Shown one piece after another: positions 9,584-20,713 of a DNA stretch of 64,000 nucleotides (its first letter is position 1; each line of letters opens with the position of its first letter). The notes beneath the pieces were generated by a model, which was given only the letters and a program-made list of their open reading frames with translations, was not told the origin of the DNA and searched no databases. A program made the translations under genes and the position numbers. The DNA is taken from assembly GCF_026343945.1 (NCBI RefSeq), contig NZ_JAPKNJ010000001.1, positions 2,294,001 to 2,358,000 of the forward strand, in the 5' to 3' direction. The DNA is from Kaistia algarum (lineage in GTDB: Bacteria; Pseudomonadota; Alphaproteobacteria; Rhizobiales; Kaistiaceae).

Positions 9584-9744
9584 TTTATCCTCGCATCGGT
9601 GGCGATTGGCGTGGGGTTTCGCCGGGCCTCTGACGGGCCGGTGACGATAGATAGTCTCGTTGCACAAGAATCCGAAGGGTGTCGAGCGATTTTGCCGATG
9701 CCGCCCCTTGAAAGGGCAACAAACGGTTCACAGCTAACGCTCCA

Positions 9745-9833
9745 CGAGCGGGGTCCGGGCCCCTCTGGCGGTGAGTCGCCCACCGTGATGTCGGACCCTT
9801 TGAGCATATGGCACGGCGACCAGGGCCCGCTCG
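9745..9833 (+). promoter_or_regulatory. Candidate structured RNA leader of the TerC-family gene
   Basis: CGAGCGGG (9745-9752) is perfectly complementary to CCCGCTCG (9826-9833), which ends directly at the start codon at 9834. Inside it, GTCCG (9753-9757) pairs with CGGAC (9792-9796), and inside that CGGTG (9769-9773) pairs with CACCG (9781-9785). The outer stem lies between the AGGG ribosome site (9822-9825) and the ATG, so folding could mask translation start. TerC genes are often controlled by yybP-ykoY manganese riboswitches, but I do not see that motif's conserved GGGGAGUA segment, so the class is unknown. Confidence 0.45.
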
Positions 9834-10826
9834 ATGAATCTCGTTCCTTTTCTCGCCACCGATTTCCTCGGCCAGCCGCTGACGGCCTGGGCGATCTTCT
9901 TCGTGATTATAGTGGCGCTGCTCGCCTTCGATCTTGGCTTCGCCAACAAGGGCGACCACGAGATCGGCATACGCCGCAGCCTGGTGTTCTCGGCCCTCTA
10001 CATCGCCGTGGCGCTCCTGTTCGGCGCCTGGGTCTGGCACGACCTCGGCGCCACCGCGGGGATGGACTACCTGACTGGCTTCCTGGTCGAGAAGAGCCTC
10101 GCGCTCGACAATATCTTCGTCATCTCGCTGATCTTCGCCGCCTTCGCCATTCCGCGCGCCTATCAGCACCGCGTGCTGTTCTGGGGCATTGTCGGCGTTG
10201 TCGTGCTGCGCGCGATCATGATCGGCGTCGGCGCGGCGCTGATTTCGAATGTCTCCTGGATTCTCTATGTCTTCGGCGCCTTCCTGCTCTTTACCGGCGT
10301 GAAGATGCTGTTCGCCGGCGACGAGCCGGTCGACATCGAGAAGAACCCGGTGATCCGCTTCGTGCGACGCTTCATCCCGGTGACGGCGAAGCTGCATGGA
10401 CACAATTTCTTCGTGCGAGAGGCGCGGCCCAGGGACGGCAAGCTGGCGCTGGTGGCGACGCCGCTTTTCCTCGCGCTGGTGTCGATCGAGATCGCCGATA
10501 TCGTCTTCGCCGTCGACAGCGTGCCGGCCGTGTTCGCGATCACGACCGATCCCTATATCGTCTACACGAGCAACATCTTCGCTATCCTCGGCCTGCGCGC
10601 GCTCTATTTCGCGCTCGCCGCCGCGGTGCATCGCTTCCACTATCTGAAATATGCGCTGGCGCTGGTGCTGATCGCCGTCGGCGGCAAGATCTTCTGGGCG
10701 CATCTGGTTGGGCCGGTGAGTTCGGCGGTGTCGCTCTCCCTCACCCTCGGCCTGCTCGCCGGCGGCGTCATTCTCTCGCTGTGGAAGACTCGCGGCGAGG
10801 CGAAGAACGCCGTTCAGCGCGGCTGA
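9834..10826 (+). CDS. TerC/Alx-family integral membrane protein (probable metal ion exporter)
   Basis: 330 residues with about nine hydrophobic membrane segments. Family signatures are the early 'FDLGFANKGDHEIGIRRSLVFSALYIA', 'LVEKSLALDNIFVISLIFAAFAIP', 'YVFGAFLLFTGVKMLF' and 'LVSIEIADIVFAVDSVPAVFAIT'; the acidic residues in these membrane segments are the proposed metal site. Alx/TerC proteins are linked to manganese export and tellurite or pH responses. The family's usual length is 300-350. The start follows AGGG by 8 nt, and the leader can fold (see the leader entry). The stop overlaps the convergent M20 gene by 13 nt. Confidence 0.93.
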   Translation: MNLVPFLATDFLGQPLTAWAIFFVIIVALLAFDLGFANKGDHEIGIRRSLVFSALYIAVALLFGAWVWHDLGATAGMDYLTGFLVEKSLALDNIFVISLIFAAFAIPRAYQHRVLFWGIVGVVVLRAIMIGVGAALISNVSWILYVFGAFLLFTGVKMLFAGDEPVDIEKNPVIRFVRRFIPVTAKLHGHNFFVREARPRDGKLALVATPLFLALVSIEIADIVFAVDSVPAVFAITTDPYIVYTSNIFAILGLRALYFALAAAVHRFHYLKYALALVLIAVGGKIFWAHLVGPVSSAVSLSLTLGLLAGGVILSLWKTRGEAKNAVQRG

Positions 10827-11983
10827 AGCGCGGTCTCGACGAGGCGGGCCAGATAGGACGAGCCGATCGGCAGCGCCTCGTCGTTGAAGTCATATTCCGG
10901 GTTATGCAATCCCGCGCTGTCGCCATTGCCCATGAAGATGAAGGCGCCGGGTCGCTCCTGCAGCATGTAGGAGAAGTCCTCGCCGCCCATCATGGGTGCA
11001 ACGTCGGTATCGACATTCGCCGCGCCGACGATCTCGCCCGCGACGCCGGCGGCGAACAGGGTCTGGTCCGGATGGTTGCGGGTCACCGGATAGTTGCGGT
11101 GATAGCTGACGTCGATCGTGGCGCCATGGGCGAGGGCGATGCCGGAGGCGATCTCGCGGATCCGGCGTTCGGCGAGGTCGCGCATCGCGGCCGTCAGGCT
11201 GCGCACCGTGCCGCCGATATCGGCCGAACCGGGAATGACGTTGTGGACGAAGCCGGAATGGAACTTCGTCACCGAGACGACCACCGCCTCGAGCGGGTCG
11301 ACCGAGCGCGAGACGATGCTCTGCAGAGCCTGCACCAGCTGGGTGCCGATCAGGATCGGGTCGATCGTCGCATGCGGCTTGGCGGCATGGCCGCCATGGC
11401 CGACGACGCGGATCTCGAACTCATCCGTCGCGGCCATTATCGGGCCGGAGCGGATGGCGAAGCGGCCGATCGGGAGGCCGGGCATATTGTGAAGACCATA
11501 GACCTCGTCGATGGCAAAGCGGCTCATTATGCCGTCGTCGACCATCGCCTTGCCGCCGGCGCCGCCCTCTTCGGCCGGCTGGAAGATCACCACCGCCGTG
11601 CCGTCGAAATTGCGCGTCTCGGCCAGATAGCGCGCGGCGCCGAGCAACATGGCGGTATGCCCGTCATGGCCGCAGGCGTGCATCTTGCCGGGAACGGTCG
11701 AGGCGTAGGGCTTGCCGGTCGCCTCTTCGATCGGCAGCGCGTCCATGTCGGCGCGCAGGCCGATCGTGCGGCCCTCGGTGCTGTTGCGGCCATGAATGAC
11801 ACCGACGACGCCGGTCCGGCCGATGCCCGTCGCGATCTCGTCGACGCCAAAATCCCGCAGATGGTCGGCGACCACCTCGGCGGTGCGGTTGACGTCGTAG
11901 AGCAGCTCCGGGTGGCGGTGAAAGTCATGCCGCCATGCCGCAATATCGTTCTGGAATTCGGCGAGACGGTTGATGATCGGCAT
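10814..11983 (-). CDS. M20-family amidohydrolase (hippurate hydrolase/aminoacylase-like)
   Basis: 389 residues with the M20D layout: 'DFHRHPELLYD' at the N-terminus, 'RADMDALPI' with a metal-binding Asp, 'HACGHDGHTAMLLGAA' with metal His residues, 'FQPAEEGGAGGKAM' with the catalytic Glu pair, the dimerisation lid in the middle, and 'MGGEDFSYML' near the end. Such enzymes cleave N-acyl amino acids or related amides; the substrate cannot be told from sequence. ATG 11983 has GGAG 6 nt upstream. It lies 53 nt downstream of ureG on the same strand and could be read through from the urease operon, but no functional link is evident. Confidence 0.9.
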   Translation of the reverse strand: MPIINRLAEFQNDIAAWRHDFHRHPELLYDVNRTAEVVADHLRDFGVDEIATGIGRTGVVGVIHGRNSTEGRTIGLRADMDALPIEEATGKPYASTVPGKMHACGHDGHTAMLLGAARYLAETRNFDGTAVVIFQPAEEGGAGGKAMVDDGIMSRFAIDEVYGLHNMPGLPIGRFAIRSGPIMAATDEFEIRVVGHGGHAAKPHATIDPILIGTQLVQALQSIVSRSVDPLEAVVVSVTKFHSGFVHNVIPGSADIGGTVRSLTAAMRDLAERRIREIASGIALAHGATIDVSYHRNYPVTRNHPDQTLFAAGVAGEIVGAANVDTDVAPMMGGEDFSYMLQERPGAFIFMGNGDSAGLHNPEYDFNDEALPIGSSYLARLVETALQPR

Positions 11984-12036
11984 GGAACACTCCGCAGCGG
12001 GACGAGCGGCCAGTCTAGCTGCACCGCAGCAGAAAA

Positions 12037-12663
12037 TCACGCGGCAGCTTGCAGCCCACCCGCCCGTTCGATGAAGGCGACGACGTCATCGACATTGTGC
12101 CCGGCCCGGACATTGGTGAAGACGAAGGGGCGGTTGCCACGCATCTTCTTCGAATCGCGGTCCATCACTTCGAGCGACGCGCCAACCATGGGGGCCAGGT
12201 CGATCTTGTTGATGACAAGGAGGTCCGAGCGGGTGATGCCAGGCCCGCCCTTGCGCGGAATCTTGTCGCCGGCCGAAACGTCGATGACATAGATCGTGAG
12301 GTCGGCGAGTTCCGGCGAAAAGGTCGCGGCGAGATTGTCACCGCCCGATTCGATCAGGATCACGTCGAGCGCGGGGAAGCGACGGTTCAGATCCGCGACG
12401 GCGGCGAGGTTGATCGAGGCATCCTCACGGATCGCCGTATGGGGACAGCCGCCGGTCTCGACGCCGAGGATGCGGTCCGCCGTCAGCGCACCGGAGCGCG
12501 TCAGGAACTCGGCATCCTCCTTGGTGTAGATGTCGTTGGTGATCGCGGCGATGTCGTAGCGGTCGCGCAGTTTCTTGCAGAGCGCATCCATCAGGGCCGT
12601 CTTGCCAGACCCGACGGGACCGCCGACGCCGACCCGCAGGGGGCCGTTGGAAGAACGGGTCAT
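12037..12663 (-). CDS. ureG: Urease accessory GTPase UreG
   Basis: 208 residues. The P-loop 'GGPVGSGKT' starts near residue 14, followed by '[11 protein letters not shown]', the '[17 protein letters not shown]' Cys-Pro-His nickel/zinc site, '[18 protein letters not shown]' and 'NKIDLAP' (G4). UreG uses GTP to drive nickel delivery into apo-urease together with UreD, UreF and UreE. It overlaps the 3' end of ureF by 4 nt and is the last gene of the urease cluster. Confidence 0.97.
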   Translation of the reverse strand: MTRSSNGPLRVGVGGPVGSGKTALMDALCKKLRDRYDIAAITNDIYTKEDAEFLTRSGALTADRILGVETGGCPHTAIREDASINLAAVADLNRRFPALDVILIESGGDNLAATFSPELADLTIYVIDVSAGDKIPRKGGPGITRSDLLVINKIDLAPMVGASLEVMDRDSKKMRGNRPFVFTNVRAGHNVDDVVAFIERAGGLQAAA

Positions 12664-13386
12664 GAGCGGTATAGCCTCGTATATTGGGTTTCGTGTTTCA
12701 TGCTGGCGATGTCGGCCCGGAACGCAGCCCCGCCCAGCGCATCGAGCGGCAGTTCACTTGTGCGACGGACGACGCTTTCGATTACCGGGCCGAGACCGGC
12801 GATGATGCGCTGCCCGTCCGTCTGGCCGAGCGGAACGGCGCGCAGGCCTGCCGAGACAATGTTCGCGGTGAAGGCGTGCAGATAGGCGTGCCGCGCCGGC
12901 TCGCAGGCGACGCCATGGGCAGCCGCGGTGGCCGCCACCGCCAGCGCGAAGGGCGTGCCGTCCTCGCCCTCGATCGCGATGGCCAGGCGCTCCAGCGTCT
13001 CGCTCGGCCAGGCGGCGCGCACCGCGATCAGGAAGGCGCGGCCCTGGGCGAGCGCTTCGAGCCGTCGCTCGGCGCTGGGCTGAAAAGCCGTGGCGAGTTC
13101 GGCGATCTCTGCGAGTTCGTGATGCCGGCCCGCAGACGCCGCGCGCCAGCCATGGGCGAAGAGGATCGCATCCGAACGGCCGGCGCCATGTTCGAGAATG
13201 GCCGCCACCCAAGCGGAGAGATCGGCGGCGGAGCGCACCGTGCCGTCCTCGATCGCCCATTCGAGCCCATGCGAATAGCTGAAGGAGCCAACGGGAAAGG
13301 AAGGCGACAGCCAGGCCATAAGCCGGTGCAGGCCGGCGTAATCCAGCCCTATCCCGTCAGAAGGCGGCGTCGCGGGCACCCCGCCG

Positions 13387-13394
<8 letters not shown>
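12660..13394 (-). CDS. ureF: Urease accessory protein UreF
   Basis: 244 residues starting [10 protein letters not shown]. The all-helical UreF fold is marked by '[20 protein letters not shown]' near the N-terminus, '[19 protein letters not shown]' in the middle, and the conserved tail '[14 protein letters not shown]', which in Helicobacter takes part in the UreD-UreF-UreG complex. It couples UreG GTP hydrolysis to nickel insertion. The start ATG at 13394 overlaps the last codons of ureE by 8 nt. An upstream in-frame extension through the ureE His region is a shadow of that repeat and is not used. Confidence 0.95.
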
Positions 13395-14010
<616 letters not shown>

Positions 14011-14011
14011 C

Positions 14012-14500
14012 TTAATCTCGGATCAGATCGTCGGGATGCCACGGAACTCCGGGCATGAAGTGCAGATCGAGCACCTGCTCAATGGCGTAAGGACAAGTCT
14101 CAGGGAAAGTGTCTCTCGGCAGGCCGGTTTCGGCCGCGGCTTTCATCCTCGCGACTTCATATCGCCGGGCTATCGCCTGACCCGGATAGTCGCGCAGGCT
14201 GGGGCTATCATCAAGTTCTGATGCCAGCTCTTCCCGCGCCTCGATGATGGATGCTTGCCAGCCGCCCTTTCGTTGATCCGGCTGAAATTCCCATTTCAGC
14301 AGATGTAATAGCAAGACCAGGAGACGACTGCGAATTTCCCGGCGCTGCGATCGACCCGAGCTCTCGATCTCCTCGGCGACATTCTCCCAGTCGACCTCAT
14401 TGTGTCGACGATCCCGAAGCTTCTCCGCCTGGTCCTGTGTCCAGGCGTAGAAGTCTCCCTCATAATCGACAGTCGGGTGGGTGGCCGCCTTGGTGCTCAT
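14012..14500 (-). CDS. DUF29-domain protein embedded in the urease operon
   Basis: 162 residues matching the DUF29 pattern: '[26 protein letters not shown]' then '[21 protein letters not shown]' then '[18 protein letters not shown]', with a charged helical C-terminus. The function of the family is unknown. It is placed tightly between ureC (9-nt gap) and ureE (1-nt gap), so it must be read on the urease transcript. By eye its base composition is less GC-rich than ureC and ureE, suggesting later arrival (inference). It is either a passenger or a locally recruited urease-related factor; nothing in the protein suggests metal binding. Confidence 0.85.
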   Translation of the reverse strand: MSTKAATHPTVDYEGDFYAWTQDQAEKLRDRRHNEVDWENVAEEIESSGRSQRREIRSRLLVLLLHLLKWEFQPDQRKGGWQASIIEAREELASELDDSPSLRDYPGQAIARRYEVARMKAAAETGLPRDTFPETCPYAIEQVLDLHFMPGVPWHPDDLIRD

Positions 14501-14509
14501 GTCCCCAAT

Positions 14510-16222
<1,713 letters not shown>

Positions 16223-16293
16223 CGATCCGTCTCCGAAAGGCGCGTCGGCCCGATTCTGTTTCTCGCCGAGGTCCGGCGACGCATAGTCTACGT

Positions 16294-16599
16294 CTAGAGC
16301 GAACCCATGACGGCCTGCTGGAAGCCATAGACCTTGCGCTCGCCGCCGAAGGGAACGAGCGTCACGGTCCGCGTCTGGCCCGGCTCGAAGCGCACCGCCG
16401 TGCCGGCGGCGATGTCGAGCCGGAGACCGCGCGTCTTGTCACGGTCAAAGGCGAGCGCGTGGTTGGTCTCGAAGAAGTGATAGTGGCTGCCGACCTGGAT
16501 CGGCCGATCACCCGTGTTCGACACGTCGAGCGTCAGTGTCGGCAGGCCGGCATTGAGCTCGATGTCATCATGGCCGGTGATGATTTCACCTGGATGCAT
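16294..16599 (-). CDS. ureB: Urease beta subunit
   Basis: 101 residues, as expected for the small beta subunit ('[18 protein letters not shown]', then '[17 protein letters not shown]', then '[17 protein letters not shown]'). It packs against UreC in the (ABC)3 trimer. The ATG at 16599 has AAGGA 8 nt upstream; an in-frame ATG at 16620 would overlap the end of the DUF1272 gene and lacks a site. Downstream is ureC. Confidence 0.97.
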   Translation of the reverse strand: MHPGEIITGHDDIELNAGLPTLTLDVSNTGDRPIQVGSHYHFFETNHALAFDRDKTRGLRLDIAAGTAVRFEPGQTRTVTLVPFGGERKVYGFQQAVMGSL

Positions 16600-16616
16600 G
16601 GACGTTTCCTTCGGGT

Positions 16617-16886
16617 TCATGCGACGGCGCTGTGGGGGACGCGCTGCGCAAGGCAGTCGCCCTCGCGCAGGACGCGGATCGTGGAGGGCGGATTGCGGAT
16701 GAGCTTGTCGGCCGGACGGATCGGGCGAGCGACGAGGCCGCCGCCGCAATTGGGGCATCGGCCGGCAAAGACGCTCTCGGCGCAATGGGCGCAGAAGGTG
16801 CACTCGAAGGTGCAGATCCGCGCCTCCGCGCTCTCCGGCGGCAGGTCGCGATCGCAGCATTCGCAATTGGGGCGAAGCTCAAGCAT
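16617..16886 (-). CDS. DUF1272-domain small zinc-ribbon-like protein
   Basis: 89 residues with nine Cys in the first 47: '[11 protein letters not shown]', '[16 protein letters not shown]' and '[11 protein letters not shown]'. This is the DUF1272 pattern, probably binding zinc in a treble or ribbon arrangement. It lies between ureA (10-nt gap) and ureB (17-nt gap), all in the same direction. DUF1272 genes turn up in rhizobial urease clusters, so this placement is known, but no role has been shown. A metal-handling or regulatory role is speculation. Confidence 0.9.
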   Translation of the reverse strand: MLELRPNCECCDRDLPPESAEARICTFECTFCAHCAESVFAGRCPNCGGGLVARPIRPADKLIRNPPSTIRVLREGDCLAQRVPHSAVA

Positions 16887-16896
16887 GGCTTTGCCT

Positions 16897-17199
16897 TCAG
16901 CGGATCGGCTGGTGGACGGTGACGAGCTTGGTGCCGTCCGGGAAGGTCGCCTCGACCTGAACGTCGTGGATCATGTCGGCGATGCCGTCCATGACTTGGC
17001 CGCGCGAGACGACATGCGCGCCGGCTTCCATGAGATCGGCCACCGTGCGCCCGTCACGCGCGCCCTCGACGACATAATCGGTGATGAGCGCGATAGCCTC
17101 GGGATGGTTGAGCTTTACACCGCGCTCCAACCGCTTGCGAGCGACGATCGCCGCCATGGAAACGAGCAGCTTGTCCTTTTCCCTCGGTGTCAGAATCAT
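16897..17199 (-). CDS. ureA: Urease gamma subunit
   Basis: 100 residues, the standard length, starting '[20 protein letters not shown]' and containing '[24 protein letters not shown]' and '[20 protein letters not shown]'. It forms the outer part of the UreABC trimer. The start at ATG 17199 matches the family; codons open upstream belong to the ureD end region. It is the second gene of the operon after ureD. Confidence 0.98.
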   Translation of the reverse strand: MILTPREKDKLLVSMAAIVARKRLERGVKLNHPEAIALITDYVVEGARDGRTVADLMEAGAHVVSRGQVMDGIADMIHDVQVEATFPDGTKLVTVHQPIR

Positions 17200-17224
17200 C
17201 GAGTCAGTCTCCCGCTTCCATTTC

Positions 17225-18085
17225 TCAACAGTGCCAAACACGCGGCAGCGGACGTCCTCGGAGGGCCTCGACCACCCTGCGGAGATCCTGCCGCAGGATC
17301 TGGCTGGATTGTGCCACAAATCGCATATTCAGGAGGCCCGGCCAAGCGCTGGCGCCGGCTTCGGATACGCATTCGGCGAATACATCGCGAATGGCGCCGA
17401 GATGAGCCGGGGCGTCCGGCGCGGCATAGAGCAGGCTGCCGATCGCCGTCGCGCCGCCGCCGGTCGCACCACCGCCCAAAATCGTGGCCGCGTCGCCGTC
17501 CAGAACGATGCCGTCGGCGAAGATAAGCCGTCCGTCGCGGCGAACACGCCAGCGATCGGCGAGCGAAAGAGTCCGGACGGTCTCGCCCATCGCACCTCTG
17601 CCGAAGACGATCGTTTCGGCGAGGAGAGCCGTCGCATTGCCGGTCAGTTCGACTTCCAGCCGGCGGTCGAGTCCCGAGCGGTCGAAAAGGATGGTCTCCT
17701 GCGGCAGCCAGTCGAGCGTGGCGCCGTTCGCGACCGTGAGGCGGTTGATAACGAAACCGGGGCCGGCGGGGCTGCGATAGATCCGCTCGGCCGCCTGCGT
17801 CGTGACGACCGCCTCCGTACCCTCGCCGATGTCGACTTCGAATTCCAGATGGTCGCCGCCGGTGATGCCGCCGGAGGTGTTCAGCAACACCGCCTGCATG
17901 GGGCCACCGAGCTCGGGCCGGGGCAGACGGATCTTGCAGCAGCCTTGCTGATAGAATTCCCAGAGCCTCGTCGCGCCGTCGTCGAAGCGGAGCGCGATGC
18001 GCGCATGTCCGCGTGCACGCTGCATCACCGGAGGCAAATCGGTCGGAATTGAGCGTGTTTCGGCGGCAGGGGCGAGGTTCAACAT
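17225..18085 (-). CDS. ureD: Urease accessory protein UreD (UreH)
   Basis: 286 residues. Conserved features are '[22 protein letters not shown]', '[11 protein letters not shown]', '[22 protein letters not shown]' and 'GRGAMGE'. UreD is the scaffold that binds apo-urease and recruits UreF and UreG for nickel loading. I chose the ATG at 18085; no strong ribosome site precedes it, and the upstream extension has no family match. It is the first gene of the minus-strand operon ureD-ureA-DUF1272-ureB-ureC-DUF29-ureE-ureF-ureG. Confidence 0.93.
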   Translation of the reverse strand: MLNLAPAAETRSIPTDLPPVMQRARGHARIALRFDDGATRLWEFYQQGCCKIRLPRPELGGPMQAVLLNTSGGITGGDHLEFEVDIGEGTEAVVTTQAAERIYRSPAGPGFVINRLTVANGATLDWLPQETILFDRSGLDRRLEVELTGNATALLAETIVFGRGAMGETVRTLSLADRWRVRRDGRLIFADGIVLDGDAATILGGGATGGGATAIGSLLYAAPDAPAHLGAIRDVFAECVSEAGASAWPGLLNMRFVAQSSQILRQDLRRVVEALRGRPLPRVWHC

Positions 18086-18110
18086 GGAGGCACGATCGGT
18101 CAACCGGCAC

Positions 18111-18127
18111 GGCTTGTAAAGCAAGCC
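18111..18127. promoter_or_regulatory. Inverted repeat in the ureD/dac divergent intergenic region
   Basis: GGCTTG (18111-18116), five bases, then CAAGCC (18122-18127): a perfect 6-bp dyad, 26 bases upstream of the ureD start codon. It is the only clear symmetric element between the divergent urease operon and the carboxypeptidase gene and is a candidate operator. I could not match it to a known regulator. Confidence 0.35.
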
Positions 18128-18254
18128 TTTATCGTGCCTGGCTGAGGGGGCCGGTCGCCCGGCTTTGCCAAAGCGGCTCCCTTTCGATATGGTTGCCGGA
18201 GAATGCGATGGCCTGACGCATGAGCCTCGCCGACCCAAATCTCAGGACTGACCC

Positions 18255-19559
18255 GTGACGCGGCCGATCGCCCATCTCTTCGCCACGCTCATAGCCTTCT
18301 TGCTCGCCGCTGGTTCGGCTGCTGCTATCGAGACGCCCTATCTCGTTGCCGACATGGATAGCGGCAAGGTGCTGTCAGAGCGCAACGCGCACCAGCTCTG
18401 GTATCCGGCTTCGGTGACGAAGCTGATGAATGCCTATGTGACGTTCAAGGCCCTTCGCGAGGGCAAGATCACCCTCCAGACGGAAGTCGTCGTCACGCCG
18501 GAGGCTCTCGCCGAGCCGCCCAGCAAGATGGGCTTCAAGGTCGGCACCGTCATCGACCTCGACAACGCGCTGAAGATGATGCTGGTGCATTCCTCCAATG
18601 ACATCGCGGTCGCCGTCGGCGAGACGGTCGGCGGGACCGAGGCTCATTTCGTCGACATGATGAATGCCGAGGCCGCGCGCCTTGGCATGAGTTCAACGCA
18701 TTTCGTCAACCCCAACGGCCTTCCGGGGCCGGGGCAGGCCACGACGGCGCGCGACCTTGCCGTGTTGGCTCACGCGCTCTGGACCGAATTTCCCGAAAGG
18801 CGACCTCTGTTCCAGATCTCGGCGATCCGGTCGGGCAAGAAGGTAATGAAATCGGCCAACTCGCTGCTGGAGCGCTATCGCGGCACGGTCGGCATGAAGA
18901 CCGGCTTCATCTGTTCGTCCGGCTTCAACATCGTCGCCGTCGCCAGCCGCAATGGCCGCACCTTGATCGCTGTCGTGCTGGGCTCGGATACGGCCAAGGA
19001 TCGTGCCGAGCTAACGGCGCGGCTGATGAATGATGGATTCGGCAAGCCCTTTTCGCTGACGCCGCGCCCAACGCTTGCGAGCTTTCGAGGCACGTCGCCC
19101 GTCCCCTATGCGATCGACATGCGCGATGATGTCTGCGGCAAGAAGAACAAGGGCGAGAATGAGGACGATGCTGCCGCCGGCCAGCCCTTTGCGAGCGCGC
19201 TCGACCCTCGCTTCAAGCTGATGGAGCCTGTGGTTGTGACGACGCTTGGCCGCCGGACGCCGGCCGGCGACGTTCAGTCGGCGTCGACGGATCCTTCTGC
19301 GGACGACACACCTGCGGCGAAGCCGGCCAAGCCGGTGAAGAAGAAGGTCGTCAAGAAGAAGGCGACGAAGCCCGACGTTGCCGCCGGTGACGGCCGCGCC
19401 CTGCCCACGCTGGTCGACACGAATCCAGCGGCGCCGGTCGCCGTCTCCGGCCAGAAGGCCGAAAAGACTGGCAAGGCGTCGAAAATCGAGATCGGTGTGC
19501 CCTTCGACTCGACGGACATCGCGCCGCTGCCGGACGTGCCCGCCCCGGCGACCCAGTGA
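18255..19559 (+). CDS. D-alanyl-D-alanine carboxypeptidase (S11 family, DacA/DacC-like)
   Basis: 434 residues. A signal peptide (about 1-24, ending SAAA) is followed by an S11 serine peptidase domain with the three penicillin-binding motifs: SxxK at Ser53-Lys56 ('ASVTK'), SxN at Ser113-Asn115, and KTG at 215-217. It trims the terminal D-Ala from peptidoglycan stem peptides in the periplasm. The C-terminal 150 residues are Lys/Ala/Pro-rich ('KKKVVKKKATK') and lack the classic PBP5 C-terminal anchor. The start is GTG with CAGGA upstream. Its stop overlaps the start of the COG0523 GTPase (GTGA), so the two are translationally coupled. Confidence 0.93.
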   Translation: MTRPIAHLFATLIAFLLAAGSAAAIETPYLVADMDSGKVLSERNAHQLWYPASVTKLMNAYVTFKALREGKITLQTEVVVTPEALAEPPSKMGFKVGTVIDLDNALKMMLVHSSNDIAVAVGETVGGTEAHFVDMMNAEAARLGMSSTHFVNPNGLPGPGQATTARDLAVLAHALWTEFPERRPLFQISAIRSGKKVMKSANSLLERYRGTVGMKTGFICSSGFNIVAVASRNGRTLIAVVLGSDTAKDRAELTARLMNDGFGKPFSLTPRPTLASFRGTSPVPYAIDMRDDVCGKKNKGENEDDAAAGQPFASALDPRFKLMEPVVVTTLGRRTPAGDVQSASTDPSADDTPAAKPAKPVKKKVVKKKATKPDVAAGDGRALPTLVDTNPAAPVAVSGQKAEKTGKASKIEIGVPFDSTDIAPLPDVPAPATQ

Positions 19560-20707
19560 GCGGTCGAAGGGGGCGGAAGCCTCCGATCCCGCTATCGGTC
19601 CTGACCGGCTTCCTCGGCGCCGGTAAGACGACCCTCCTCAATCGCCTGCTGAGCGACCCCTTGCTTGCCGGCACGGCCGTCATCGTCAACGAGTTCGGCG
19701 AAGTCGGGCTCGATCATCTGCTGGTCGGCAAAGCCGACGAAGGGATCGTCGAGCTTTCCTCCGGCTGCCTCTGCTGCACGATCCGCGGCGAACTCGTCGG
19801 AACGCTTGAGGACTTGCTTCGGGCGGTCGACAATGGCCGGCTGGAGCGGCTCGACCGCGTCGTCATCGAGACCACCGGGCTGGCCGATCCGGCGCCGGTG
19901 CTGCAGAGCGTGCTGCTGCATCCCTACCTCTCGATCCGCTACGCCCTCGACGGCGTCGTGACGCTGCTCGATGCGGTGAACGGTGCCGGGACGTTCGCTC
20001 GCCATATCGAGGCGGCGCGTCAAGTCGCGGTGGCTGACCGGATCGTTCTGTCAAAATCGGATCTTGTCGATCCAGCACCCGCGATCGCCGCGGCGCGACG
20101 GCTGAACCCCACCGCTCCCATCCTCGATGCGGCGAAAGGCGAGGCCATGCCGGCCCGTCTGTTAGGCGTCGCGCCGTTCACGACCGAGGGAAAGATCGAC
20201 GAAGTCGCTCTCTGGCTCGCCGAGACGGCGGATGACGGCCACGGGCATCATGACCACGGCCATCATCATGACGGGCATGGACATCACCACGAACACCACC
20301 ACCACGACGTCAGCCGCCATGATGAGCGCATCCGCAGCTTCGTCGCCCGGCGTTCGGCGCCGCTGCGCGTGGCAGCGCTGGAGGCGTTCCTCGCCGGCGC
20401 GATCCGCGATTATGGGCCGGAGATGCTGCGCATCAAGGGCCTGGTCAATACGCCGGACGAGCCTGAGCGGCCGCTGCTCGTTCAGGCGGCACAGCGCGTG
20501 CTGCATCCGCCCGAGCGTCTCCCGCATTGGCCGGGCGCCGATCGCACATCCGTGCTCGTCTTCATCGTTCAGGATATGAGCGAGGCGGCATCCCGGGATC
20601 TGGCGGACAGCTTTGCAGGGATGCCGTCGCCGGACAGGGCGAGTCTCGAAGCGACGGCCGATAACCCGCTCGCGATCTCAGGCTTCAGCGGCCGTTTCGC
20701 CGGCTGA
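19556..20707 (+). CDS. COG0523 (CobW/YjiA/ZigA-type) GTP-binding metallochaperone
   Basis: 383 residues. It has Walker A 'GFLGAGKT' (18-25), the family's CxCC motif 'GCLCC' (Cys71/73/74), 'VVIETTGLADPAP', and 'VLSKSDLVD' (G4). Residues about 229-255 form a His-rich insert of metal-binding character. The C-terminal CobW domain follows ('GPEMLRIKGLVN'). Members deliver zinc or cobalt to client proteins using GTP. The GTG start overlaps the carboxypeptidase stop by 4 nt, an arrangement that suggests joint expression. I saw no Zur-type operator upstream. Confidence 0.9.
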   Translation: MSGRRGRKPPIPLSVLTGFLGAGKTTLLNRLLSDPLLAGTAVIVNEFGEVGLDHLLVGKADEGIVELSSGCLCCTIRGELVGTLEDLLRAVDNGRLERLDRVVIETTGLADPAPVLQSVLLHPYLSIRYALDGVVTLLDAVNGAGTFARHIEAARQVAVADRIVLSKSDLVDPAPAIAAARRLNPTAPILDAAKGEAMPARLLGVAPFTTEGKIDEVALWLAETADDGHGHHDHGHHHDGHGHHHEHHHHDVSRHDERIRSFVARRSAPLRVAALEAFLAGAIRDYGPEMLRIKGLVNTPDEPERPLLVQAAQRVLHPPERLPHWPGADRTSVLVFIVQDMSEAASRDLADSFAGMPSPDRASLEATADNPLAISGFSGRFAG

Positions 20708-20713
20708 GGTCAG

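Noticed and set aside
9745..9833. yybP-ykoY manganese riboswitch before terC
   Set aside because: The conserved GGGGAGUA and partner-loop sequences are not found; kept only as an unclassified structured leader.
7682..12292. Very long open frame on the plus strand antisense to ilvD and running across other genes
   Set aside because: It mirrors the codon structure of high-GC genes on the other strand and crosses the TerC and M20 genes; no domain is visible in its translation.
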